Shown: positions 30,609-40,006 of the stretch, one piece after another
How positions within the stretch are numbered: the first letter of the stretch is position 1
Layout: the number at the start of each line of letters is the position of its first letter
The notes under the pieces: generated by a model
The model's database searches: none
What the model was told of the DNA's origin: nothing
Seen by the model: the letters and a program-made list of their open reading frames with translations, nothing else
IMG/VR virus record: IMGVR_UViG_3300005578_000208
Location: 1-40,486 of that record
DNA length: 40,486 nucleotides
Strand: one strand, 5' to 3'
Source of the DNA: a virus
Program-made: the position numbers and the translations under genes

Positions 30609-30883
30609 AAACAGCGCTTCACCTGCAGGGCGATGACCTGGTTGTCGCTTAGAGCCAGGACGTGGAACCTATTCTTGAGTTCTGCAAGGCGCAGCACAAT
30701 GCAGGCTTCTATGGATCATCGGAAATGCGCCATGTGGCAGAGGTGCCATATATCGTGATCGAGGCGTATTGCCAAAAGGCAGGCATCACGTTGCATGATT
30801 TCATGGACGACTAGACCCATATCCGCAGAGTGCTTGAAAATCCCGATAACTCCCTGTTCCGCATCTGGAAGGGCAAGCTCTAA
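30605..30883 (+). CDS. Head-region protein, two in-frame TAGs
   Basis: 92 residues: MKTALHLQGDDLVVA-TAG-SQDVEPILEFCK, then HVAEVPYIVIEAYCQKAGIT and FMDD-TAG-THIRRVLENPDNSLFRIWKG. TAGs are codon 16 (30650-30652) and 70 (30812-30814). Relatives are small phage head proteins with the 'HI.R.LNDPD....R.W.G' end. ATGA and TAATG overlaps link it to both neighbours. Confidence 0.7.
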
Positions 30884-31485
30884 TGATCAACGACTACGCC
30901 ACGCTCTAGGACGCGATCGCCCGATGGCTGGCGCGTACAGATCTATCTCTCTCCATTCCCGACTTCATTATGCTTGCGGAGACGCGGATCAATCGTGATC
31001 TTCGTGTGCGCTCGCAGCAAACCGTCGTAAGCGGAACGACATCGGGGCAGCAGATCACTCTGCCTAGCGATTACCGCTAGATGGAGGCGTTCATCGTCAC
31101 CATTGGTGGCATTGAGACCGAGCTGAAGCCGGTCCCGCCCAATCGAAGCACTAATGCAACCATTTCACCCACTCCCTCTGGATACTGGATTGGTGGAAAT
31201 GTTCTCCACCTGAACTGCAGCGCGGACTACGCCTATCGCATGGTCTACTTTGCCGGCGTTCCCAATCTGAGCGCATCGGCGACGCAGAACTGGCTTATTC
31301 AGCAAGACCCGAGCGTCTACCTATACGGCTCGCTGTTGGAGGCCTCTGCCTATATGCAGGATGACGACCGCATCCCTATTTGGAGGTCTGGCTATGAGAC
31401 CTGCATGGATGCCCTTAGGCGGCAGGATGACTATGCTAGATTCAGTCCCGCTCCGCGGCAGCGTGTTGATATCGTGGTGCCGTAA
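30883..31485 (+). CDS. Head-tail adaptor (gp4/SU10 adaptor-like), two in-frame TAGs
   Basis: 200 residues. MINDYATL-TAG-DAIARWLARTDLS (TAG codon 9, 30907-30909) and IPDFIMLAETRINRDLRVR are the typical adaptor start; relatives have Leu-Gln at the TAG site. LPSDYR-TAG-MEAFIV carries the second TAG (codon 66, 31078-31080). It binds below the portal ring and connects to the tail hub. Confidence 0.8.
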
Positions 31486-32942
31486 TGCGCATCGATTTGT
31501 AGGGCTTCTCTCCGGACCTTGACCCTGCTGTTCCAGGCGTCATCACCGACTGTGATCAGATCGTTCCCGCCATCCAAGGCTTCACGGCCGCCAATAGTCG
31601 GGTTGATGTCGGCCTATCTGCCCTGGATAGCGCATGCAAGGGCGCCTATGTCGGCACGCTTCTAGACGGCTCTAAGCGCATTGTTGCGGGCACCCAAGCC
31701 AAGCTATGGGATGTAACAGCAAGCACCTGGACGGATCGAAGTTAGGCAGGCGGATATACGGGCCTGAATCGCTGGCGGTTCACGATGTTCGGCAATAACG
31801 TGCTAGCAACCAACCGCGCGCAGCGTATCCAGCAGGCTGCCCCAAGCGCCAATTTCGCAGACATCGCCACCGCTCCAGCCGCCGCCGTCATGTGCTCGGC
31901 CTCTGGCTTCGTGCTAGTGGGCGATGTATCCGACCTTACAGGATCGTTTGGTGATCAGCCGGATGGTTGGTGGTGCTCTGGTCTGTTCAACCAGGCCGTT
32001 TGGACGCCAGCCGTATCCACCTAGTGCGCTAATGGTCGTCTAGTTACCGCTCCTGGCCGAATTACCGCCATGCGCGAGCTTGGCGACGATGTCGTGGCCT
32101 ACAAGGCAAAGTCGATGTTCCTGGGGCGATATGTCGGCCCACCCGTTGTGTGGAGTTGGCAGCGCATTCCTGGCGATATAGGGTGCTCAGGCCAGGAATC
32201 TGTAGTCGTCGTGGGTTCTTCCCATTTCTTCATCGGTCCTGCGGACATTTATGTCTATGACGGTACAGTGCCTCGGTCCATTGGCGCTCCTATTAGGCAA
32301 TGGTTCTTCCAGTCACTGAACGGATCGCAGCGAGCCAACATTATTGGCGCCGTCGATTTGGCCCGCGACCTTGTGTACTGGTACTACCCTTCCGTGGCGT
32401 CAACCACGGGCATCTGTGACAGCTGCATCGTCTACAACATCCGCACGAACCAGTGGGGAAGGGCATCGCAGAGCATCGAATCGGCTGTTGAGTATGCGTC
32501 TGGTGCCGTTACATACGATGGTCTAGGTACGCTGTATTCGACCTACGACAATCTGCCGAATATTGCCTATGACTCGCCGTTCTGGATCAGCGATCAGACG
32601 GTACCTGGCGTGATCGGCACTGATCATAAGCTCTACTCGCTGACCGGCAGCCCAGGGGCATCCTACCTGGTGTCCGGTGACTTCGGTGACGAGACCAACT
32701 GGAGCATGTTCCGACGCGCCACCCCTCGCTATCGAACGCAGCCTACGAGCGGCACGGGAACGAACTATTACCGCGGTAATTTGGGTGTGGCTCCTACCCA
32801 GGACCAGACCATCACGCAATCTAGCTAGGCAAGATTCGACTTCCGCCGGATTGCTCGCTGGCATCGCGTGCGGTTCGATTGGTCTGGTCCGGTATCTCTC
32901 AATGGCCTAGACGTGGATATCCAGTAGGCGAGCCGAGAATGA
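31485..32942 (+). CDS. gp10-like tail hub/packaged-DNA stabilisation protein, five in-frame TAGs
   Basis: 485 residues, close to P22 gp10 (472). MRIDL-TAG-GFSPDLDPAVPG starts it; RFTMFGNNVLATNRAQ, GFVLVGDVS, RYVGPPVVWSWQRIPGD and GSSHFFIGPADIYVYDG are beta-propeller-like strands. TAGs are codons 6, 87, 180, 448, 481 (31500-31502, 31743-31745, 32022-32024, 32826-32828, 32925-32927). The last is eight residues from the end region. It follows the adaptor as in P22. Confidence 0.82.
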
Positions 32943-33256
32943 GGATTTAGACCGACCCTCGGTTGCCGTAGGACGTATAGCAGCAGATATTGCGCCTTAC
33001 GCAGCTCATCCGAGACATTACGTTCCAGCTTAACGCCCTGTCCGAGGGCTAGCTGCAAGCCATTACAAACGCTCAAATCGCAGTACCGACTTCTGGTAAG
33101 TGGAACTAGGGCGATTTCGTCGCCAATAGCGCCGTATCGGAGCTTGGCACGGCAGGATCTAAGTACATCATTCGCGGTTGGCGATGCACGGTAGCGGGTG
33201 ATTTCTCCGCTACGGCCCCAACCTTTGTCCAAGAACGCGCACTGACGGGTAATTGA
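32939..33256 (+). CDS. Short coiled-coil tail protein, five in-frame TAGs in 105 codons
   Basis: In the standard code this gene does not exist as any open frame longer than 50 codons. With TAG as Gln: MRIQTDPRLPQDVQQQILRL, then TQLIRDITFQLNALSEGQLQ, then GDFVANSAVSELGTAGSKYI to TGA. TAGs are codons 4, 11, 14, 38, 57 (32948, 32969, 32978, 33050, 33107). The amphipathic helix with glutamines in place of TAG is smooth. ATGA overlap with the upstream gene and adjoining start of the next gene confirm the frame. It may be a needle- or hub-associated protein. Confidence 0.8.
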
Positions 33257-33697
33257 ATGCTACCGATGCTCTCTGGCACGACGAACGACGGAAAAATGAA
33301 GTTTCAGGCCGTCCCCGTGTAGCTTGTTCGGCAGTTTTGGGCTGAAGTTCTGCCTGGTATTCAGCAGATCCGCGACACGAATGATGAGCCGTGGATGCCT
33401 GAAGACGTCTACGCTGCTCTGGCAGCCAATAAGGCAACGCTGTATGTCTTCCATGCAGATGATGGCCATCTAGCTGGCTTTATTGTCTGCGAGGTGGTTG
33501 TGATGCCATTTGCTGCGTCCGCTGACCTGAACATCTGGCTCGGTTGGTCCGATGCAAAGGGTCAAGGCCACTACGGGTTTGAGGTTGCAAAATATGTTTA
33601 GAGTGCGGCCGGCCTGAGCCGAACTTTATTTTGGACGCCGCAAGACGCATCTTGGGTCGGCAAGTTCCGACGCGTTACCAGTCTCTACGAGGTCTAA
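33257..33697 (+). CDS. GNAT-like internal virion/tail protein, two in-frame TAGs
   Basis: 146 residues. MKFQAVPV-TAG-LVRQFWAEVLPGI is followed by EPWMPEDVYAALAANKATLY and HADDGHLAGFIVCEVV, which has the look of a GNAT acetyltransferase core found among tail genes of podoviruses. TAGs are codon 22 (33320-33322) and 115 (33599-33601). The first ATG abuts the previous TGA; ATG 33296 is an alternative. The enzymatic role is unproven. Confidence 0.65.
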
Positions 33698-33699
33698 CC

Positions 33700-34755
33700 A
33701 TGGGTGGCAGCTCCTAGCCGAAGAACACCACGACCACCACTCAGGTATAGCTGCCTGCGTGGCTGTCGAGCGCCTATCAGAACTACTTCAACCAGACTCA
33801 GGGCGTTAACAACAAGCCGTATCAGCAGTATAGCGGCTAGACCGTCGCCGGCTTGACGCCAGAGCAGATGGGCGCCATCACCATGGCAGGTCAAGGTGCG
33901 GCGGGTCAGGGCACTAACCAGGCGGCCCAGGCCGCGCAGCTTCAGAACGTGCTCAATGGCGGCTACAGCGTCAATCCGTCCGCCAACCCTTATATGGGAC
34001 AAACAACCAACGTCGGCCAGAACCAATACGCCGGCCAGAATCCCTATCTAGGGCAGATGGTCAACCAGGCTCAGCAGAACATCGTAGACAGCTACAACAA
34101 GAACACGTCACCCGCCTTGGCTGCGCAGTTCGCTTCTAACGGAGCATTTGGTGGCAGCGCCTACAACGACGCCATGCAGCAGTCGCAGAACACCTTGGCT
34201 TAGAACCTCGGTCAGGTGTCGACGAGCCTCTACGGCCAGGACTACCAGAACCAGCAGCAGCTCGCCGAGAACGCACTTAATCGCAACGTGCAGGCTCAGC
34301 AGACGGATTTGGCGCGTAACGCGTCGTTGTATCAGCAAGGCATCGCTAATCAGCTCGGTGCGGCCCAGCAGAACGCAGGGTTGATCCTCAATGCATCATA
34401 GGGTGTGACGGGTGCCAATGCCCTTCAGAGCCAGTTCTTGGGCCAGTATGGCAACCTTGCTGCCGGTCAGCAGCAGGTCAATCAAGGGATGCTCGATCAG
34501 GCTGCGAACAACTGGTACAACCAGAACTACGGCTACGATCAGCAGCGTCTAGCGAACATGGGTCAGGCGCTAGGTACTGTACAGGGCGGCTTCCAGGGTT
34601 AGCAGACGACTGGCCTAAACCCCGCATATCAGCCTCGCAGCACTGGCGGTGCATTGGCTTCCGCTGCTGGCGGAGCAGCTACCGGCATGGCCGTTGGTGG
34701 GCCGTGGGGAGCGGCGATTGGCGGCGGTGTTGGTCTTCTTGGCTACTATCTCTGA
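33700..34755 (+). CDS. Glycine/glutamine-rich ejection protein (gp7-like), six in-frame TAGs
   Basis: 351 residues, low complexity and rich in Gln, Asn, Gly and Ala. Start MGGSS-TAG-PKNTTTTTQV-TAG-LPAWLSSAYQNY. Long helices (SYNKNTSPALAAQFASNGAF) and a glycine-rich hydrophobic tail GALASAAGGAATGMAVGGPW, suited to membrane insertion during DNA ejection. TAGs are codons 6, 17, 47, 168, 234, 301. Its place after the hub and before two larger ejection proteins parallels P22 gp7-gp20-gp16. Confidence 0.75.
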
Positions 34756-34764
34756 GGATGACCG

Positions 34765-35094
34765 ATGAATGGCTTTAACTTTCTGTCCGGCATGTAGAAC
34801 TATCCAGGTCTTCAGTATCAGCTCGGAACCTACGGCCAGCCTCAGCAATATCTCGGATAGGCGCCGATGATCTCAGATCCCTCTCAGTGGGCTAATAGTG
34901 GCTTCAACTTCGCCACCGGAGAGCAGGGTGGCATTCCGTCATATACGCAGAATCCCTTGAGCAATCAGGGCGCCAATGGATTTAGTCTTGGGGACCGCTT
35001 TAGGCGCTTTCAGGCAGCAAATGGCATGAGCAATCTCGGCCTTGGCTTGAGCGGACTAAATATGATGCTTGGCGGCTGGGGGAGTCACAGCTAA
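34765..35094 (+). CDS. Unknown virion-region protein, two in-frame TAGs
   Basis: 109 residues: MNGFNFLSGM-TAG-NYPGLQYQLG, then PQQYLG-TAG-APMISDPSQWANSG, ending in a Gly/Leu-rich region NLGLGLSGLNMMLGGWG. TAGs are codon 11 (34795-34797) and 32 (34858-34860). The TAATG junction leads into the next gene. Likely a small internal virion protein. Confidence 0.65.
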
Positions 35095-36485
35095 TGGCTT
35101 GGTATAGCGGTCTATTCGGTGACACCAGCGGGCTGAGCGATCAGGATCAGTAGAACATCGCCAATCAAGGGTTGCTGCGCGCTGGTCTTGGAATTCTGGC
35201 GGCCAATGGCCGACCAGGAACGACTCCATTCCAGGCCATTTCTAGCGGACTTCTAGGCGGCATGGATAGCGTCCAGCAGGGTGCATCCAATCTCCAAACT
35301 TCACGCTACAAGCAGGCACAGATGCAGTCTGCGATGGCAGATATGCAGCGCAAGCAGCAGATGCAGGCACTTGCGGCCAAGTTTGCCAAGCCAGACGGCA
35401 CGTTCGACATGCAGGGCTATCAGCAGGCGCTGAGTGGCATTGATCCTCAAGCATCGATCGATATGCAGCAGAACCTGCTTCATTCCAAGTTGTACGAGGC
35501 GCAGGCGAAGAAGGCACAAGCCGATGCCCGTGCAAAGGCTGTTCGTCAGATCAATTCGGGTAACAACGTCGTTACTCAGGAGCAGCAGGAAGACGGTTCC
35601 TGGAAGACTCTTGCCACGGCTCCGCGTTGGCAGCCGTAGTAGTCTGCCGGTTCGGCATTCGCCCAGCAAATCGACCTCATGCGCAAGTACGGCGCTACCG
35701 ATGACGACATTCGGGCGAAGCTCGGCATTCAGCCCTAGGGAGGCCAGCCGTAGAGCAATCTGAGCGGCCAGGACTACCTAAATAGCCTGCCAGATCAAGA
35801 GAAGAACATGGTTCAGGCTATCGTGGACGGCCGCTATCCGGTTCCCACCGGACGACAGGCCATGAGTCCTTAGTGGCAATCTGCTATCGCTGCTGCTCAG
35901 CAGGTTGATCCAACTCTTGACGCAGGCAGCTACAAGTCCCGAGCAGCCGCGCGGCAGAACTACACATCTGGCAAGGGATCGATGGAAATTAAGGCGCTCA
36001 ACACGCTGGCTGGGCATCTTCAGACGCTGTCGGACAGCCTCGACCAGATGGACAATTCGGATATTTCTCTCATCAATCGAGGTAGCAATTTAATAGGCAA
36101 GGAGTTTGGCGGTAAGCGAGGCCAGGCTTTGTCACAGTTCAATACATCAGCCAAGGCGGTGGGCGATGAGGCGGCCAAAGTTTTTGCTGGGGGCCAAAGT
36201 GCCCTGGGTGATCGTAAGGAAATCGGCGAATCGCTGAATCCCAACGCTCCTAACAGCAACCTGCGCGCAACCCTGAAGACCTACGCCGAACTCGTACAGA
36301 GCAGGTTGGCTGCGATCCAGGATCAGGCTAATCAGGCCATGGGTTACGGCTCACACTCCATTTAGGTTGTGACGCCGAAGGCAGCGAAGACGTTCCAGAA
36401 GTTTGCCGGCGGATCGTCTGGGGCGCCCTCAGCGCAGGTCAACCTTAACCAGCAAGACCCCCTCGGCCTTGGGATTGGACAGTGA
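35094..36485 (+). CDS. Ejection protein (gp20-like), seven in-frame TAGs
   Basis: 463 residues. MAWYSGLFGDTSGLSDQDQ-TAG-NIANQGLLRAG starts it, followed by Gln/Ala-rich helices (ADMQRKQQMQALAAKFA). Codons 182-183 are TAG TAG in tandem (35637-35642); further TAGs are 20, 215, 220, 260 and 424. The part PTGRQAMSP-TAG-WQSAIAAAQQVDP and SYKSRAAARQNYTSGKGSM resembles the central domain of phage internal virion proteins. It is probably injected with DNA. It ends TGA, overlapping the GTG of the next gene. Confidence 0.75.
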
Positions 36486-38542
36486 GCATTCTTGACGATA
36501 TCCGGTAGCAGTACCCGCAATACTCGGACGTTTCGGACGGCAAACTGGCGGCGGCTATCCGCAAGAAGTATTACGCCGATATGCCGCCGCAGGACTTCTA
36601 TCGTCAGGCCGGCTTGGGCCATCTAGTTGGCCTGGATGATGCTCCGGCGAATGGTCTTGGCACGGATGGGCAGAACTACGCAGCTGGTATGGGCAAGTCC
36701 GTGGTGGACAACTTGCGTGGCCTTCAGCAGGTCGGCACGGGTCTTGTCTCACACCTTCCCCTGGTGGGTGATCGCGCACAGGCCGCATACGACCGTCTGA
36801 AGCAGGAACAGTCCGACGCCAACGCCCAGGATGCGCCGCTGATGGGGACGAAAGCTGGCGTACTTGGCAACATTTCCGGTTAGGCGCTGCAAGCCATTGC
36901 TGGCGGTACAGCCCTTAAGGGCGCCGGCTTGGCAGGCTCGATTGTGCCTGGCGGATATACGGGCGCGGCTATCTCTGGTGGTCTCCAGGGCGCCATCCAA
37001 CCCCTTTCCGCCGACCAGAGCGAATGGAGCCGCTTGGGAAATGCCGCCATCGGTGCTGGGGCAGGCTTGGGTGGTCACGGCATCGTCAATGGCCTTGGCG
37101 CCACCTATCGCGGAGCCAAGGCTCTACTTGCCCCATTCTTCGATAAGGGGCAAGACCAGATCGTCGCCAATACGCTCACTCGATTCGGTGGTAATGCAGC
37201 CAAGAATGCGACTGCCAGTCAGATTCCTGGCGTGAATGCGAGCATGGCGGAACAGACGGGCGATGCAGGTCTAGCTCAGCTTCAGCGGGCAGTATTTGAG
37301 CGTGATCCTGCGCTCATGCAGCAGTTCACCGAGCAGCAGGCGAAGAATAATGCCTCTCGCTTGGGGCTTCTGTAGGGCGTGGCCGGAACTCAAGATCAGC
37401 TCGACAACGCCATCGCACGCCGGAGCGCGGCAGCCGATATGCGCTACCAATAGGCCTTCCAAGACAACGAGTCGCAGCAGATCGCCAGGCAGTGGAGCGC
37501 CGATCAGGCGAGGAAGCAGGCTTTAGACGCCGCACAACAGGCTTAGGCGCAGCAGTATGGCCTTCCGCTGTCTCCGCAGCAGAATGCGACGCTGCAATCG
37601 GCAATGGATCAGGCTGATAAGATCGTTCAGCCATCCGCTCGAATGCAGGAACTTGCTCAGCGACCAGCGATCTAGCAGGCCGTAAAGACCGCAAAGACCA
37701 TTGCAGAAAATCAGGGAATCGATCTGGGTGACCCGCTCACGTCGCTTCGTGGGCAGCACTACGTCAAGATGGCGCTTGATGATGCATTGAACACTGCGCA
37801 ACAGCAGGGCATCGGCAAGGTTGAACAGGGAGCTATTGCAAACACCAAGGCCGCATTTGTAGCGGAACTTGAGCGACAGAATCCCGCTTATCGTAATGCC
37901 CGACTGGCATTCCGCGACATGAGTCAGCCAGTTAATTAGCTTGAGCTTGGCCGCGGACTTCTATCGCGGGTTACTAGCCCACAGGCTGGTGAATTCGGCC
38001 AGATTGTCGACCAGCTGGGCAACCCTGTACTAACGCCCGACCGATTCGGTAATGCGGTGAAGCAACTTGATTCACTCGCATAGAAGGTGACGGGCCAGAA
38101 GTAGGCGAGTGCAGCCTCTATCCTGGCTCCGCAACAGAAGGACGCGGTTACGTCGCTCCTTGGTGACCTGTCGCGTCTGAAGGTGGCGAACAATACGGGT
38201 CGTTCAGTTGGATCTAATACCGTCCAGAACCTTGCAAGCCAGAATCTCTTGAGCGAGATAGGCAATGGCATAGGCCTACCATCGCTGGCTGACAGCGGTC
38301 TACTTGGCCGTCTTACTACGCCGGTCAGCAAGGTCTATGGGCTGTTCAATGTCCCTGACCAAATCAAAGAAAAGCTGGCTCAGGTCATGCTCAACCCGCA
38401 ATCGGCCGAGTCACAGGCAATCATTCGCCGCATGACGCCGGCCCAGCGATCAGCGTTTGCGCAGTACGCCGCTAGTGCTGGTGGTCTTATAGGCCAGTCT
38501 GCCGGTCTCGGTATCAGTCAAAAGCCGGCGCTTCAGCCCTGA
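36482..38542 (+). CDS. Large ejection protein (gp16-like), nine in-frame TAGs
   Basis: 686 residues from GTG 36482, the most TAG-rich gene: codons 9, 134, 298, 324, 355, 398, 486, 534, 541. MSILDDIR-TAG-QYPQYSDVSDGKLA is a typical internal-virion start with a 'Q-Y-P-x-Y-x-D-x-s-D' motif. Gly/Ala-rich segments follow (GYTGAAISGGLQGAIQPLS; GAGLGGHGIV), then Ala/Gln helices. Its order and size match P22 gp16. At any modest readthrough level full-length product would be rare, so suppression must be near complete in the late phase. Confidence 0.8.
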
Positions 38543-38668
38543 CTCCGGCATCCATTTGACTAAGGCCATAGCACCAAGACGAGCGGTACCTAACAGCACA
38601 ATGGCTATCACCGGCCCCACTACGAACCCAGCCGCAATCCTGAAAAAGGTCATCTGAGGATCAGACAT
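38450..38668 (-). CDS. Possible small membrane protein on the opposite strand
   Basis: 72 residues, MSDPQMTFFRIAAGFVVGPV followed by IAIVLLGTARLGAMALVKW and a basic tail. It fills the 124-bp gap between two late genes, overlapping the 3' end of the ejection gene by 93 bp and the first bases of the tail fibre gene. The clear membrane helix plus positive tail is unlike typical antisense noise, but the ribosome site is weak. It may be a holin-like or exclusion protein. It ends TGA. Confidence 0.4.
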   Translation of the reverse strand: MSDPQMTFFRIAAGFVVGPVIAIVLLGTARLGAMALVKWMPESGLKRRLLTDTETGRLAYKTTSTSGVLRKR

Positions 38669-40004
38669 GCCCGTACCTGTAAAAATGGCGGATTTGTTCA
38701 CTATCGCCGCCTCCAATAGCCCGGCTGGCTCCGATCCCATCGGCAACAGCCTGGACGACTACCTGAGGGCGGTGTAGGCCATTATACGCTCTACGAATGC
38801 CCTGGCTTCGGCGACCCTGGCGGCCGGTTCTACGACCGATCTAGGATCTGCGGACGCGGAGTCCGTCCAGATCACCGGAACGGCCAGTATCTCGTCCTTT
38901 GGCACAACCGCAGCGGGTATTGTCCGCGAGTGCCGATTCGCTGGCGCCTGCACCATCGTGAATTCCAGCGCTATCGCCATTCCTGGTGCGGTCAACATCA
39001 CGACCGCGGCCGGCGATGTGATTCGCTTCCGCTCCCTCGGCTCTGGCAACTGGATCTATGTCTGCGGTACCCAGCAGCCTGGCTATTTGCCGGTGGCCGG
39101 TGGAACCATGACCGGTTCAGTAACCTTTGCTCCGACCGCAGCCTTGGGCAATACAGCCGGCAACTTCTACGTGCCAACCCTGTTCCAGTAGGCCACGTCG
39201 AATAACGATCAGCTCGTTACTCAGCATACCCGCGTCTCTAACGGATCGGATTGGACAACGGCCATCATGAGCATCTACCGAAAGGTAGACTCGTCGCAGC
39301 ATGGTTTTGTGTAGTTCGGTGAGGCCACTTCGGGCACTGGCCTTGCGTTCGGGTCCGGATCGTCTACCTATGCGACCATGTCAGGCGCTGGTGCATGGTC
39401 CTTCTCTAGCCGGCCGACGTTCAACGGTAACGCCGCCTGGGACGCTGGCAACTTCAATCCTGCCAACTATGCCGCTCTGGCTGGCGCGATCTTCTCGGGT
39501 CTCATTACAGCCAACGGCAATATGCAGGTGAACAGCCTGTTCAACCAGAGTATCGGCACCGTTGGTACGCAAACCAATCTATCCAACTTCGGCTGGGGAA
39601 ACGGTGTGCCGCGTTGGAAGCAGTGGCTGGAAACCAACGCCGACTTCTCGTTCTACTCCTACGATTCGGCAGGCTCGACGCCGCGCAAGACGCTTAGCAT
39701 CGTGAACACGACGGGCGTATGTACGGCACCGGACTTCCAGTCGCTATCGGATGTCAGCCTGAAGTCCAATATCAAGCCGCTTGATCGTGGTCTCCAGGCA
39801 CTCCTTAAGTTAGCCCCGTGCTCTTATGAGAAGGATGGCAGGAGTGAAATCGGCTTCATCGCCCAGGATGTGGCGGAAGTGGTGCCGGAGGCTGTGGCGA
39901 GACGCTCTGACGGCCTCATGACCCTATCCCATGGTCAGCTGACGGCCCTCATCACCAACGCGCTGAAGGAGCTTGCTGGGCGCGTTTCGGCGCTTGAGGC
40001 ATAA
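38667..40004 (+). CDS. Tail fibre/spike with S74 chaperone domain, three in-frame TAGs
   Basis: 445 residues. N-terminal KMADLFTIAASNSPAGSDPI and SLDDYLRAV-TAG-AIIRST is the usual virion-binding start of podoviral fibres. A Gly/Ala/Ser-rich beta region follows, then the intramolecular chaperone: SLSDVSLKSNIKPLDRGL (Ser361-Lys366 dyad), EIGFIAQDVAEVVPEAV, LTALITNALKELAGRV. That domain trimerises the fibre and cleaves itself off. TAGs are codons 37, 175, 216 (38775, 39189, 39312); none is in the S74 domain. It ends TAA. Confidence 0.88.
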
Positions 40005-40006
40005 CC

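Noticed and set aside
24400-38542. Structural genes as pseudogenes of a decayed prophage
   Set aside because: Interruptions are only TAG, frames never shift, stops and starts interlock, and a CUA tRNA is present. Decay would also create TGA, TAA and indels.
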